Notes under the pieces: generated by a model
Told to the model about the DNA's origin: nothing
The model's input: the letters and a program-made list of their open reading frames with translations, nothing else
The model's database searches: none
Made by a program: the position numbers and the translations under genes
Shown here: positions 43,066-54,098 of the stretch, piece after piece
How the letters are laid out: every line of letters begins with the position of its first letter
Numbering within the stretch: position 1 is the stretch's first letter
Origin: Chamaesiphon sp. 336R_metabinner_41
Lineage (GTDB): Bacteria; Cyanobacteriota; Cyanobacteriia; Cyanobacteriales; Chamaesiphonaceae
Reading direction: 5' to 3'
DNA length: 64,000 nt
Assembly (NCBI GenBank): GCA_025359915.1
Contig: JANYDE010000006.1
Span: forward strand, 27,909-91,908

Positions 43066-43977
43066 ATGAACAAAACAATTTTTATCACAGGAACAAATTC
43101 AGGCTTTGGAAAAGCTACTGTCGAACGATTTGCAAAAGCAGGTTGGAAGGTAGCAGCTACAGTTAGAGACATTAACAAAAATAGCGAATTATTCAATGAT
43201 TTAGAAAATGTAAGCCTTTACGAGTTAGACGTAACTAACTTTAATCAAGTTGACGAAGTTGCTCAAAGTGTCATCAAAAAGTTCGGCAAAATTGATGTAG
43301 TTGTGAATAACGCCGGATATTGCTTGATGGGACCGACAGAAACTTCAACGATGGAACAAATCAAGGCGCAGTACGAAACGAATGTGTTTGGTGTATTTGC
43401 TGTGACCAAAGCTTTCATTCCTCATTTTAGAGAAAACAAAGATGGTATGTTTATTAACCTTGCATCGGCAAGTGCTCAATTTAACTATCCATTCATTGCA
43501 GCTTATGGTAGTAGTAAATGGGCTGTTCGTGGTATCACCGAAAGCTTAGGAATTGAATTAGCTCCCTTTAATATTGAAGTAAAAGCAGTTTATCCAGGAG
43601 CACATGCAACTAAGATTTTCACAAAGCTAGACGATGGTGCAACTTTATTTCAATCTATCTTTCAGCACTATAAGCAGTATTATCAAACATTTCTATCAGC
43701 ACAGCAAGAACTACCAAATGTTACCGATCCAAGTAATATTGCAGACGAGATTTACAAAGCTGCTACGAATAGAAAAGGCAAGCTGCATATCATTTCGGGT
43801 GGCGATGCTAAAATGCAATCCTTGATGAAAAAAATACTTCCAGAAAGAGCATTTCAAAAGATGCAAATCAGGAGCATTCTACAACCATTATCTAAAATGG
43901 AAATATCTTTTACAAAATGGCTGATGGGTTCAAATACAAGTAAATTAGATGTAGATGTAAAAAAGGGAAACGATTAA
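43066..43977 (+). CDS. SDR-family oxidoreductase
   Basis: 'KTIFITGTNSGFGKATVERF', 'NNAGYCLMGP', 'YGSSKWAVRG'. Confidence 0.92.
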   Translation: MNKTIFITGTNSGFGKATVERFAKAGWKVAATVRDINKNSELFNDLENVSLYELDVTNFNQVDEVAQSVIKKFGKIDVVVNNAGYCLMGPTETSTMEQIKAQYETNVFGVFAVTKAFIPHFRENKDGMFINLASASAQFNYPFIAAYGSSKWAVRGITESLGIELAPFNIEVKAVYPGAHATKIFTKLDDGATLFQSIFQHYKQYYQTFLSAQQELPNVTDPSNIADEIYKAATNRKGKLHIISGGDAKMQSLMKKILPERAFQKMQIRSILQPLSKMEISFTKWLMGSNTSKLDVDVKKGND

Positions 43978-44041
43978 GTTATCGTTCGCGTAGCGTAGGC
44001 AAAGCCTAATCGATCCTGGTATGATACAAGGGTGATATTAA

Positions 44042-44142
44042 TGTCTGGAACTATGATTTATCTGATTAAGAGATGGACTATGATTTATCTCTAGAAATAA
44101 TCATAGTCCATCTCTTAATCATTCTCATCATAGTTCAGGACA
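44042..44142. repeat. 101-bp imperfect palindrome (TGTCtGGAACTATGAT...ATCATAGTTCagGACA)
   Basis: Nested arms GATTAAGAGATGGACTATGATT / AATCATAGTCCATCTCTTAATC plus outer GAACTATGAT/ATCATAGTTC. Confidence 0.9.
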
Positions 44143-44209
44143 GATTGATTTAGATTAGATCAATTTGGTGTTGGTGCGATCGATCGTGTAGCCTCTCGAT
44201 AATTGAGGT

Positions 44210-44233
44210 AGGGGCAATTCATGAATTGCCCCT
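44210..44233. repeat. AGGGGCAATTCATGAATTGCCCCT palindrome
   Basis: Same core as 40581-40620. Confidence 0.9.
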
Positions 44234-44313
44234 TGTATCCTGGAAATGAGTAATTCAACAGTATCTAGCTCAATATCGGATCGTTCCAATCCTAAATAGC
44301 AAATACCATAATT

Positions 44314-44907
<594 letters not shown>

Positions 44908-45183
44908 GTGTTTAGGGAATAGGGAATAGGAGCGAAATCCCCTCCTAGGAGGGGTGGCGCGTAGCGACGGGGTGGGTAGATCTTCGCAGCAAATCAAACA
45001 AATCAGCCATGCGAAACTCTAAATTACTGCTGAGATCTTTACCCCACCCAGCCTCCCCTTGGAAAGGAGAGGGGTAGGAGATTAGTCCAATCTGAAATTT
45101 ATTGAGTATGAGCGTAGATTTTTACCCCACCCAACCTGCCCTTGGAAAGGGGAGGGGTAAGAGAAGATGAGCGCGATTATCAT

Positions 45184-45573
45184 TTATTGCACGATCGCTT
45201 CGGCTTCGATTTCGACTAAAATATCGGGGGCGATGAGACGGCTGACTTCTACTAATGCCATCGCGGGGCGGATTTCGCTGAAGAATTCACCGTGGGCTTT
45301 ACCGATGAGTTCCCATTCGTCGATGTTGGTACAGTAGATTCGGGTACGAACGACATCTGTGAGGCTGGCTCCGGCTTGTTGGAGGGCGGATTCGATGTTC
45401 AGGATGATTTGTTTGGTTTGGGCGTATACATCGCCGATTCCGACGAGTTCGCCAGCGGTATTTGAGGCGGTGGTACCAGCAACGTGGATGGTGTTACCGA
45501 TTTTGACAGCGCGGGAGTAACCGAGGATTGGTTCCCATTTCGATCCGGTGGAGATATTTTGACGTTGTGACAT
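45184..45573 (-). CDS. RidA/YjgF-family protein
   Basis: '[17 protein letters not shown]', '[16 protein letters not shown]'-type C-terminus. Confidence 0.88.
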   Translation of the reverse strand: MSQRQNISTGSKWEPILGYSRAVKIGNTIHVAGTTASNTAGELVGIGDVYAQTKQIILNIESALQQAGASLTDVVRTRIYCTNIDEWELIGKAHGEFFSEIRPAMALVEVSRLIAPDILVEIEAEAIVQ

Positions 45574-45584
45574 GATTAATTAGT

Positions 45585-45611
45585 TGATAGTTGATAGTTG
45601 ATAGTTGATAG
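45585..45611. repeat. Heptanucleotide tandem repeat (TTGATAG)n
   Basis: ttgatagttgatagttgatagttgatag. Confidence 0.85.
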
Positions 45612-45612
45612 T

Positions 45613-46260
45613 TTATTTGTTAAATTTACTCATCAACCATTGTCCGATTTGAGATTGATCTTGTTCTTTGCTGAGAGTTAATGCTGTTGTGATCGTATCG
45701 ATCGATAGTTCTGGCAATATCAAAGAAGTGTCAATTCTGCGGCTACCTCGATCGATCATTTCAAACGCATATATCTGCGATTTTTGCACATCTACGACCC
45801 AATATTCCGAGACACCCATCTCTTCATATAGCAGACGTTTTGCACCGAGATCATCTTCGAGAGTATTGTTAGAAATTTCAATTACTAGATTGGGAATAGC
45901 TTGCTCGTCTAAATTAACAACAGATTTACCTGTAGGTGATAGATTAGCTCGATCGCCAATATAGAAAGAAATATCTGGTTGACATTCTCTAACTTCAACT
46001 TTGCGATAGCTGCAACCAATTAAACCTTGAATTGGAATCCCTTTAACCATACAAAATAACGTAACAGCTAAATAAATAAGTCCGTTATCACTAGCATGGT
46101 CTGCACCTGTTGGCATGTCCTCAATCCTCATGTAGCCGTTATGATAATACCCTTGATGTTGCTCGCGATCAGGTGAATCGATTGTGGATATATATGTATC
46201 CCAATCAGTTTTTCTCCAGGTATTGGTTACTATTTTTTCCTGTAATTGAATCATAGTCAT
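45613..46260 (-). CDS. Uma2-family (DUF820) putative endonuclease
   Basis: 'PNLVIEISNNTLEDDLGAKRLLYEEMGVSEYWVVDVQKSQIYAFE'. Confidence 0.85.
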   Translation of the reverse strand: MTMIQLQEKIVTNTWRKTDWDTYISTIDSPDREQHQGYYHNGYMRIEDMPTGADHASDNGLIYLAVTLFCMVKGIPIQGLIGCSYRKVEVRECQPDISFYIGDRANLSPTGKSVVNLDEQAIPNLVIEISNNTLEDDLGAKRLLYEEMGVSEYWVVDVQKSQIYAFEMIDRGSRRIDTSLILPELSIDTITTALTLSKEQDQSQIGQWLMSKFNK

Positions 46261-46284
46261 TACCAGTGTTAAATTTCAAACTTA

Positions 46285-46827
46285 TAAATCTTTAATTTTA
46301 GATAGATTGCTGCATTCGCCACTCTGCCGCTTTGAGATCGATCTCCTGAATAAAATCGTGCTTTCCATCCAGATACCTTTCAATGTCATATGGATATTTA
46401 TCCGCTAGCGATTGTTTTAATGTGCTATGGGATTGGGCATCTTCAAGATGAGCATTTAGATAATCTCGAAATGTTAGGTGTCTGGAGATCTGGGTTGAAT
46501 TAGTCTCAAAGACATGAATGTGGTGGGTTCTAATTCCTGCCGGATTATCTTTTAAGAAAAATGCCGATCCTTAGTCCCAAATTCGCCCATGCACTGATAG
46601 CCGAGTAATTGCATTAATGAATTCTGTTCATCAACTTTGACGATCGAACTAACTTCAACTAAGATATCGATAATTGGTTTAGCATAAATTGTCTCGATCG
46701 ATGTACTGCCGATATCATGAATTGCAATAGCATTTTCACCCAAGGCAACTACAATCTGATTGGATTCATTCTCGAATAGAGAACGCCAATTTGGATTGTG
46801 TGGGAGAACTTCGACTTTTCTAGTCAT
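46285..46827 (-). pseudogene. GrpB/UPF0157-family protein, frameshifted
   Basis: 'VEVLPHNPNWRSLFENESNQIVVALGENAIAIHDIGSTSI...' stops at 46552; downstream +1 frame 'FLKDNPAGIRTHHIHVFETNSTQISRHLTFRDYLNAH' continues the family. Confidence 0.75.
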
Positions 46828-46839
46828 GGCTTTCGATTT

Positions 46840-48246
46840 TCAATTCATCAATTCCCGCACATCAGTTACTTTCCCCGTCACCGCCGCCGCGATTACCATT
46901 ACTGGTGACATTAATAATGTCCGCCCCGATGAAGAACCTTGACGACCTTTGAAGTTACGATTGGAAGATGATGCACTGATTTGTCGTCCGACTAGTTTGT
47001 CGGGATTCATCGCCAAGCACATCGAGCACCCAGCCTCGCGCCATTCAAAGCCTGCATTTTTAAAAATCACGTCTAACCCTTCGGCTTCGGCTTGTTTTTT
47101 CACCCGCTCGGAGCCAGGTACGATGAAGGCTTTAACTCCGGTGGCTACCTGTTTTCCGGCGGCGAATTTGGCGGCTTCGCGTAAGTCGGTAATGCGTCCA
47201 TTGGTGCAGCTTCCAACGAAGCACACATCGACTTTGGTACCGATAATTGGTGTACCTGGGGCGAGATCCATATACTGGTAGGCTTCTTCGGCGATCGCGC
47301 GTTCATCCTCTGGCATCTGTGCTACTGTCGGGATGGTTTCATCTACGCCGATTCCTTGAGCGGGGGTAATTCCCCAGGTAATTGTCGGTGCGATTTCGGC
47401 TGCATCGAAGACGACGACATCATCGTATTGAGCATCTTTGTCGCTGCGGAGGCTTTCCCACCAAGCGACGGCGCGATCCCAATCCTGCTCTTTGGGCGCA
47501 AAATCTAGCCCTTTGAGATAATCATACGTCACTCGATCGGGGTTAATATAGCCACAGCGTGCGCCACCTTCGATCGCCATATTACAGACGGTCATTCGGG
47601 CTTCCATATCCATCTGCTCGAAGGTGGTTCCTGCGAACTCATAGGCATAGCCTACACCACCTTTGACACCCAGCTTGCGGATGATGTGGAGGATGACATC
47701 TTTGGCATATACGCCTGGTTGGAGGGTGCCATTGACTTCGATTCTGCGGACTTTTAATTTACCTAGAGCCAGGGTTTGGGAGGCTAATACATCCCGCACC
47801 TGAGAGGTGCCTATACCGAACGCTATGGCACCAAATGCGCCGTGGGTAGAGGTGTGACTATCTCCACAGGCGATCGTCATTCCTGGCTGAGTTAGCCCCT
47901 GCTCAGGCGCAATTACATGGACGATACCTTGGCTCCCAGAACCGACGTTGTAGAATCTAATTCCATGCTCTTTGGTGTTGTTTTCGAGATGTTGCATCAT
48001 CTCTTCGGCGAGGCTATCAGCGAGGGGACGAGATTGGTCTTCTGTTGGTACGATATGATCGACGGTGGCGACGGTTCGTTCGGGATAGGGTACTTTCAAT
48101 CCTCGATCGCGCATCATCGCAAATGCTTGGGGGCTGGTGACTTCATGGATCAGGTGCAATCCGATGAATAGTTGGGTTTGTCCTGATGGTAATGTGGCGA
48201 CGGTATGGGATTCCCATACTTTATCGAATAATGTATTTTTACTCAT
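46840..48246 (-). CDS. leuC: 3-isopropylmalate dehydratase large subunit
   Basis: 468 aa; '[18 protein letters not shown]', '[23 protein letters not shown]'. Confidence 0.97.
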   Translation of the reverse strand: MSKNTLFDKVWESHTVATLPSGQTQLFIGLHLIHEVTSPQAFAMMRDRGLKVPYPERTVATVDHIVPTEDQSRPLADSLAEEMMQHLENNTKEHGIRFYNVGSGSQGIVHVIAPEQGLTQPGMTIACGDSHTSTHGAFGAIAFGIGTSQVRDVLASQTLALGKLKVRRIEVNGTLQPGVYAKDVILHIIRKLGVKGGVGYAYEFAGTTFEQMDMEARMTVCNMAIEGGARCGYINPDRVTYDYLKGLDFAPKEQDWDRAVAWWESLRSDKDAQYDDVVVFDAAEIAPTITWGITPAQGIGVDETIPTVAQMPEDERAIAEEAYQYMDLAPGTPIIGTKVDVCFVGSCTNGRITDLREAAKFAAGKQVATGVKAFIVPGSERVKKQAEAEGLDVIFKNAGFEWREAGCSMCLAMNPDKLVGRQISASSSNRNFKGRQGSSSGRTLLMSPVMVIAAAVTGKVTDVRELMN

Positions 48247-48294
48247 GATTTTAAATTAATGGATGGTGGATGGTGAAGAGTGGATATTCTTTAA

Positions 48295-48957
48295 TTAAAT
48301 TGGTTTAATTCCAATTAATAGAGCTAGTTCCAGCCATTTCCAATAACAGTCTACATCGGCAAAACCAATTTCTCGTAAGTATCTTAGTTGTGTTTTGATA
48401 TCTAGTAGTTGATTCGATGGATCTTCTGTTTCGGGTGTATAACCGATTTTAGTTAGAAACTGAATGTGAATCTTTTGGTTAGGTGATGCAACGTGTTCGA
48501 GGTTGGCAAATACGCCGCCAGGAGTTAATAGGTTGAATATTTCTGCATATAGAGATTGCTTACGATCGTGTGTGACGTGATGAATGGCAAAGCTAGAAAC
48601 GATCGCATCGAATTTACCGAGATCTGGCAAAGGATCGTCTAAATTATGACGGATAATTTCAATAGAATTATCATCCTTAAATCTTCCTTTCGCCTGTTCG
48701 ATCATTACAGGTGAAAAGTCTAAAGCAACTCCTGTCGCTTCGGATCGATCGATCTTGAGTAGTGCCATCAGTCTCCCATCGCCAGTACCCAGATCGAGGA
48801 TGCGATTGGCAGTTTTGGGAATGTAGTCTAGCAATACAGCTTCACCTTCGGTACGATGGGGGATACTATCTGCTTTCGCTAGGTACCCTAGTGCATGTTC
48901 GGTTGTAGACCATAGATTCACCATGTTAATTCTCCTGTAGAGAGGCTCCGCCAACAA
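48295..48957 (-). CDS. Class I SAM-dependent methyltransferase
   Basis: 'ANRILDLGTGDGRLMALL'; likely start MVNLWSTTEHALGYL at 48924. Confidence 0.85.
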   Translation of the reverse strand: MLAEPLYRRINMVNLWSTTEHALGYLAKADSIPHRTEGEAVLLDYIPKTANRILDLGTGDGRLMALLKIDRSEATGVALDFSPVMIEQAKGRFKDDNSIEIIRHNLDDPLPDLGKFDAIVSSFAIHHVTHDRKQSLYAEIFNLLTPGGVFANLEHVASPNQKIHIQFLTKIGYTPETEDPSNQLLDIKTQLRYLREIGFADVDCYWKWLELALLIGIKPI

Positions 48958-49116
48958 TTTCCGTAAGTAATGGTTGTCGCTCTATATTCCTACTATAGAC
49001 AAGGATGTTTGTGCTTGTCCAATATATATTAGGCTTGTGATTGATACTTTTAAAGTATTAATCGACGATCGGCTCAATCTCGATGATTTTTTTAACAAAT
49101 ACTATTAAAGTAAGAC

Positions 49117-49401
49117 ATGCTTCACCAACCTGTTTGGGAAAAAGAAATCAGTAATGTATTCACTTTGATTGAATATCCCGAAACCACGAAGGAGCCACGC
49201 TGTCTAATTATTGGCGGCGATAAATCTGGCGAGGATCAGAATAAAACTCTCTCGATTTTCTTCCAAACTTGGGGAATCGATCGAGAAACTATTACAAATC
49301 TTCAATGTTCGATCGTTTTTCAAGCTGTGTTGGAAATTGGGATTGTCGATGAGATTTCTGGATTTACATTTAAGGATGCACTAGCATGGGCTAGTGATTA
49401 A
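49117..49401 (+). CDS. Hypothetical protein
   Basis: 94 aa clean ORF with plausible upstream spacing. Confidence 0.5.
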   Translation: MLHQPVWEKEISNVFTLIEYPETTKEPRCLIIGGDKSGEDQNKTLSIFFQTWGIDRETITNLQCSIVFQAVLEIGIVDEISGFTFKDALAWASD

Positions 49402-49610
49402 AAGATTGAGCGCGAAAACATGATGCCGTATTTAACTGAAATTAGTTGAATTCATTAATTATTAATTAATTTTTTAGGCTGGGGATTTAAAACTCTTGTT
49501 TTCGTTAATTACTAGGGGAATCAGAACTCAGTCAAAAATATTACGTGACGATCGTTTTGAGGATCGTGTTAGACTGAATTGTTACACGAGCATTAAGCAA
49601 CATTTCATAC

Positions 49611-50426
49611 ATGCCTAGCATTGAAGAAAACCAACAGACTTGGGATGAAAACTACGAATGGGCAAAGCAGGGCGATGAATGGTCATCATCATGGGGTGGA
49701 GCTGAAGCTCAGTGGGTTGGGGCGATTTTGCCACGCATTCATGCTTTTATGCCAACGGGGACAATTTTGGAAATCGCGCCAGGATTTGGTCGATGGACAA
49801 ACTATTTGAGAACTTATTGCGATCGATTAATTGTCGTAGATTTATCTGAGAAATGTATCAAAGCTTGTCAACAAAGATTTGCGACTGATTCACATTTAGA
49901 GTATCACGTTAATGACGGCAAATCATTAGCGATGATTCCAGATAATTCGATCGATTTTGTGTTTAGTTTCGATTCATTGGTACATGCTGAAGCTGATGTG
50001 ATGGAGACTTATTTAAGTCAGCTTGCGACAAAATTAAAGCCAAATGGAGTGGGATTTATTCATCACTCAAATCTCGGCAAATATCAGCAAGCTTTCTCTA
50101 TTGTTGAGCAGATACCTAGCGACATGAGAGCGGAAATAGTCAATAAAGTGTTGCTAGAACCGACTCATTGGCGGGCACCAAGTATGACGGCGAAATTGTT
50201 TGAAGAGTATTGCGATCGAGCCGATCTCCAATGTATCGGTCAAGAGCTAGTAAACTGGGGTAATGAGGGACTTTTAATTGATTCCTTTTCACTATTTACG
50301 CCCAAAAACTCAACTCAATCGCGGGCTAATCAGATCGTCGAAAATCTGGCATTTATGAAAGAAGCCGACTCGATTGAGCGACTAGCTCATTTGTACGCCA
50401 TTAAGAGCAAAAAAATAGGCAGTTGA
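49611..50426 (+). CDS. Class I SAM-dependent methyltransferase
   Basis: 'GTILEIAPGFGRWTNYLRTYCDRLIVVDLSEKCIKACQQRF'. Confidence 0.88.
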   Translation: MPSIEENQQTWDENYEWAKQGDEWSSSWGGAEAQWVGAILPRIHAFMPTGTILEIAPGFGRWTNYLRTYCDRLIVVDLSEKCIKACQQRFATDSHLEYHVNDGKSLAMIPDNSIDFVFSFDSLVHAEADVMETYLSQLATKLKPNGVGFIHHSNLGKYQQAFSIVEQIPSDMRAEIVNKVLLEPTHWRAPSMTAKLFEEYCDRADLQCIGQELVNWGNEGLLIDSFSLFTPKNSTQSRANQIVENLAFMKEADSIERLAHLYAIKSKKIGS

Positions 50427-51640
50427 GCTTAAAGATGGAGATAGGGAAATGGTTGTCAGTTGTCGGGATTGGTGAGTCGGGGTTGTCTGAGATCAGTTCA
50501 TTAGCACGAGGATTTATCGATCGAGCATCACTAATCGTTGGTGGTAAGCGTCATTTAGCAATGTTGGATACTCAGCAACCTAGCATGATTTGGGGATCGC
50601 CGATCGAACTATCGATCGAATCAATCCTCAAATATCGCGGTACCCCCGTCTGCATCATCGCTAGCGGCGATCCGCTGTGCTATGGGATTGGGGTGACACT
50701 GCTCCGATATATCTCGATCGAGGAAATGATAATTATACCCGCACCATCCACTTTTAGTCTCGCTTGTGCCCGATTGGGCTGGTCGGTGACAGAAGTAGAA
50801 ACACTGAGTTTATGCGGACGTTCCCCAGATTTTATCGCGGGGATACTCGCACCAAATTCTAAATTATTAATTTTGAGCGCGGGTGCCGCTACGCCGCAGC
50901 TTGTGGCAGATTTACTGACACAGCGAGGTTATAGTGCTAGTCGGATGACAGTATTAGAACATTTAGGTGGAGACAGCGAACGAGAAATTTCTGACATCGC
51001 CAGATCCTGGGCTAAATCGGACGTAGCAGCTCTGAATATCATTGCCGTCGAATGTCAAATCGACTCCAGTACAACCCCCTTAAATCGCCTGCCAGGGCTG
51101 CCAGAAAGTGCCTATCATCACGATGGACAACTGACAAAACGCGAAGTGCGGGCGATCACCCTAGCCGCACTTGCGCCAATTCCTGGCGAATTGCTGTGGG
51201 ATGTGGGTGCAGGTTGTGGTTCGATCGGGATAGAATGGCTTAGGAGTCATCCTCGGTGTCGGGCGATCGCGATTGAGCAGCATTCTCATCGGTTACAATT
51301 TATCGCAGATAATATGGCAGCTTTAGGTACGCCACACCTCCAGCTCGTGCAGGGCAAAGCACCCATGGCATTACAGGATTTACCCACTCCCGATGCAATT
51401 TTTATCGGTGGTGGCTTGACAGCTCCAGGCTTATTAGATACCTGCTGGACAGCATTGCGATCTGGTGGTAGATTGGTCGCTAATGCTGTTACGGTAGAAA
51501 GCGAATTGCAGTTATTACAGTGGCATCAACAAGTTGGTGGTGAGTTAACTCGGATTGCGATTCAACGGACTCAAAATATTGGAGGTTTTCTAGGTTGGAA
51601 ACCATTGATTCCGGTTACTCAGTTGGTAATTGTGAAGTAA
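50423..51640 (+). CDS. cobL: Precorrin-6Y C5,15-methyltransferase (CbiE/CbiT fusion, CobL-like)
   Basis: 405 aa; CbiE 'SVVGIGESGLSEISSLARGFIDRASLIVGGKRHLAML' plus CbiT 'TKREVRAITLAALAPIPGELLWDVGAGCGSIGIEWLR'. Confidence 0.9.
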   Translation: MSLKMEIGKWLSVVGIGESGLSEISSLARGFIDRASLIVGGKRHLAMLDTQQPSMIWGSPIELSIESILKYRGTPVCIIASGDPLCYGIGVTLLRYISIEEMIIIPAPSTFSLACARLGWSVTEVETLSLCGRSPDFIAGILAPNSKLLILSAGAATPQLVADLLTQRGYSASRMTVLEHLGGDSEREISDIARSWAKSDVAALNIIAVECQIDSSTTPLNRLPGLPESAYHHDGQLTKREVRAITLAALAPIPGELLWDVGAGCGSIGIEWLRSHPRCRAIAIEQHSHRLQFIADNMAALGTPHLQLVQGKAPMALQDLPTPDAIFIGGGLTAPGLLDTCWTALRSGGRLVANAVTVESELQLLQWHQQVGGELTRIAIQRTQNIGGFLGWKPLIPVTQLVIVK

Positions 51641-51682
51641 TAAGTAATAAGTAATAAGTAGGATAGCCCCGATCTAAATAGC

Positions 51683-52540
51683 ATGAAACCGACAGCAACC
51701 CTTTTATTTTCTTGTCCAGATCGACGCGGCTTAGTTGCAAAAATTGCCAACTTTATTTATTCAAATGGTGGTAATATCGTCCATGCCGATCATCATACCG
51801 ATTTTAGTGCAGGTTTATTTCTCAGTCGAATTGAATGGCAGATCGAAGGATTCAATCTACCTCGCGAATTAATTGCTCCAGCATTTGATGCGATCGCTCA
51901 ACCTTTAAAAGGTACTTATGAAATCCATTTTTCTGATGCCGTTCCACGCATGGCAATTTGGGTGAGTCGTCAAAATCACTGTTTGCTAGATCTGATCTGG
52001 AGACAGCAAGCAGGTGAATTTTTAGCAGAGATTCCGCTGATTATTAGCAACCATCCTGACTTGGAATCGATCGCCACCCAATTTGGAATTGACTATCATT
52101 ATCTCCCAATTACCAAAGATAATAAACAAGAGCAACAAGCAAGGCAATTAGAATTGCTCCAAGAATATCAAATAGATCTGGTAATTCTAGCTAAATACAT
52201 GCAAATTATTAGCCCAGAGTTTATCGACAGATTCCCTGGTCACAATATTATCAATATTCACCATTCATTCCTCCCTGCTTTTGTTGGTGCCAATCCCTAT
52301 CACAAAGCTTACGAACGTGGCGTAAAAATTATCGGTGCCACAGGTCATTATATCACGTCCGAACTCGATGCTGGACCAATTATCGAACAAGATGTCGTTC
52401 GAGTTACCCATCGCGATGATGTCGAAGATCTGATTAGAAAAGGCAAGGATCTCGAACGGATTGTGTTAGCAAGATCTGTCCGCCACCATCTCCAAAATCG
52501 GGTGCTGGTATATGGGAATAAAACAGTTGTATTTGACTAG
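51683..52540 (+). CDS. purU: Formyltetrahydrofolate deformylase
   Basis: 285 aa; ACT 'FSCPDRRGLVAKIANFIYSNGGNIVHADHH', 'NIHHSFLPAFVGANPYHKAYERGVKIIGATGHYIT'. Confidence 0.95.
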   Translation: MKPTATLLFSCPDRRGLVAKIANFIYSNGGNIVHADHHTDFSAGLFLSRIEWQIEGFNLPRELIAPAFDAIAQPLKGTYEIHFSDAVPRMAIWVSRQNHCLLDLIWRQQAGEFLAEIPLIISNHPDLESIATQFGIDYHYLPITKDNKQEQQARQLELLQEYQIDLVILAKYMQIISPEFIDRFPGHNIINIHHSFLPAFVGANPYHKAYERGVKIIGATGHYITSELDAGPIIEQDVVRVTHRDDVEDLIRKGKDLERIVLARSVRHHLQNRVLVYGNKTVVFD

Positions 52541-52916
52541 TACTGAGCTGCAGAGGAAAAGCAACCATCTCCCATCTCTTCCCAAAATAGTACTAGGATT
52601 TACGCCGCTCAGTACTAGGCGGCTGAACTAGAATTATTTTTTAGAAAATAATTTTAGGCTGCAAGAAAGAAAGATAGTGCCCAATGAACACACGATGATT
52701 TAGGTATCGTCTCAGCCATTTGAGAGATTTATACAGTACTTTCCCGTGAGATGAAGTATGCTTATTTTGAAAGGGCAGAGCGGGGAAAGACTGATTGCAA
52801 TCTAAATTTCGAGTATTTGTTGAATTTTCTTCATATTTTTACTAGTCGATCGGCGTATAGACAATTAGTGTTGCACAGTAGATACTAGCTAGCATACCTG
52901 TAATATATTAAAAACA

Positions 52917-54098
52917 ATGGCAACTAAAAAATTTAATTATGTCATCGATCCCAAAGCCAAAATCGCGGGTAAAACTCAAGCAGAATGGGGCGATAACTGG
53001 TGGAAATATCAACAATCTATTACCCAAGAAGATAATCCTGGTCTCGATCTAAAGGGTGATTTTGCTAATGTCAATCAACCTACTGGTGATGTATTTATTC
53101 TTAGCGGTTTTATTGACTATTTTTCAGCCGCAAAAAATCCCAGCTATCAGGTAAACCGGAAGATCGTCGTTCCTTACGGAAAAACCTTATTCATGCCTAT
53201 TATTAGTGCCGCCAATTCTGGCAACAATATTATCGATGCTCCCCTTTATACTGATACCAGTCAAGATTTCATCAATTCTGCTCCATATGACTACAGCAAA
53301 TTATCAGAATTGAGCCTCAGTATTGATGGCAAAGTTGTATTAGACAAGAGTCAAGCCCAAAGCTATCGTCAAAGCACTTCAGATCCTAATGGATTTAGTT
53401 TCAATACTCCTGAAAATAGTATGTATGTCGGCTCAAAATATGACAATACATTCTTGGCACAATCCTTTGCAGATGGCTATTATGTCGGACTAAATCCTTT
53501 ACAACCAGGCAAACATACTATCTCCTTTAATGCGAAGACGACATATGGAGCTAGCCAAAATGTCACATATGAGATCGATGTCAAACCTTTTAATAAAGAC
53601 ATCAATGGCGATGACAAGAAAAATACCCTAAAAGGTAATGGGGGTAATGACAATATTAAAGCTGGTGGCGGTGATGATACTGTCTATGGCTATGGTGGTG
53701 ACGATATCATCGCTGGTGGAGATGGAAATGACAAACTCAATGGCGGCGATGGAAATGATATCGTCTATGGCGATGCAGGTAACGATCTGCTCGATGGTGG
53801 CTGCGGTGATGACATCCTCGCTGGTGGTTTAGGTAATGACAAGATCTCTGGCGGTGAGGGCAAAGATCGTCTATATGGTGGATCTGGTAACGATGAGATC
53901 TATGGTGATGATGGTGATGATTTCATCTATGGGGGTTTGGGTAACGACAAAATTGAGGGTGGTGCGGGTAATGATGTCATCGATGGTGTCGCCAATTCTC
54001 AGTTAGTTCTACCATATATTTTTATACCTAGCACTGGGGCTACTGATTTTTCTCAACCGGGTAAAGGTAGCATTGATACCCTCAAAAATTTGAATTGA
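52917..54098 (+). CDS. RTX (hemolysin-type Ca-binding) repeat protein with distinct N-terminal domain
   Basis: About 12-13 GGxGxDxxx nonapeptides; N-terminal ~220 aa 'AGKTQAEWGDNWWKYQQSI...GKTLFMPIISAANSG'. Confidence 0.88.
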   Translation: MATKKFNYVIDPKAKIAGKTQAEWGDNWWKYQQSITQEDNPGLDLKGDFANVNQPTGDVFILSGFIDYFSAAKNPSYQVNRKIVVPYGKTLFMPIISAANSGNNIIDAPLYTDTSQDFINSAPYDYSKLSELSLSIDGKVVLDKSQAQSYRQSTSDPNGFSFNTPENSMYVGSKYDNTFLAQSFADGYYVGLNPLQPGKHTISFNAKTTYGASQNVTYEIDVKPFNKDINGDDKKNTLKGNGGNDNIKAGGGDDTVYGYGGDDIIAGGDGNDKLNGGDGNDIVYGDAGNDLLDGGCGDDILAGGLGNDKISGGEGKDRLYGGSGNDEIYGDDGDDFIYGGLGNDKIEGGAGNDVIDGVANSQLVLPYIFIPSTGATDFSQPGKGSIDTLKNLN

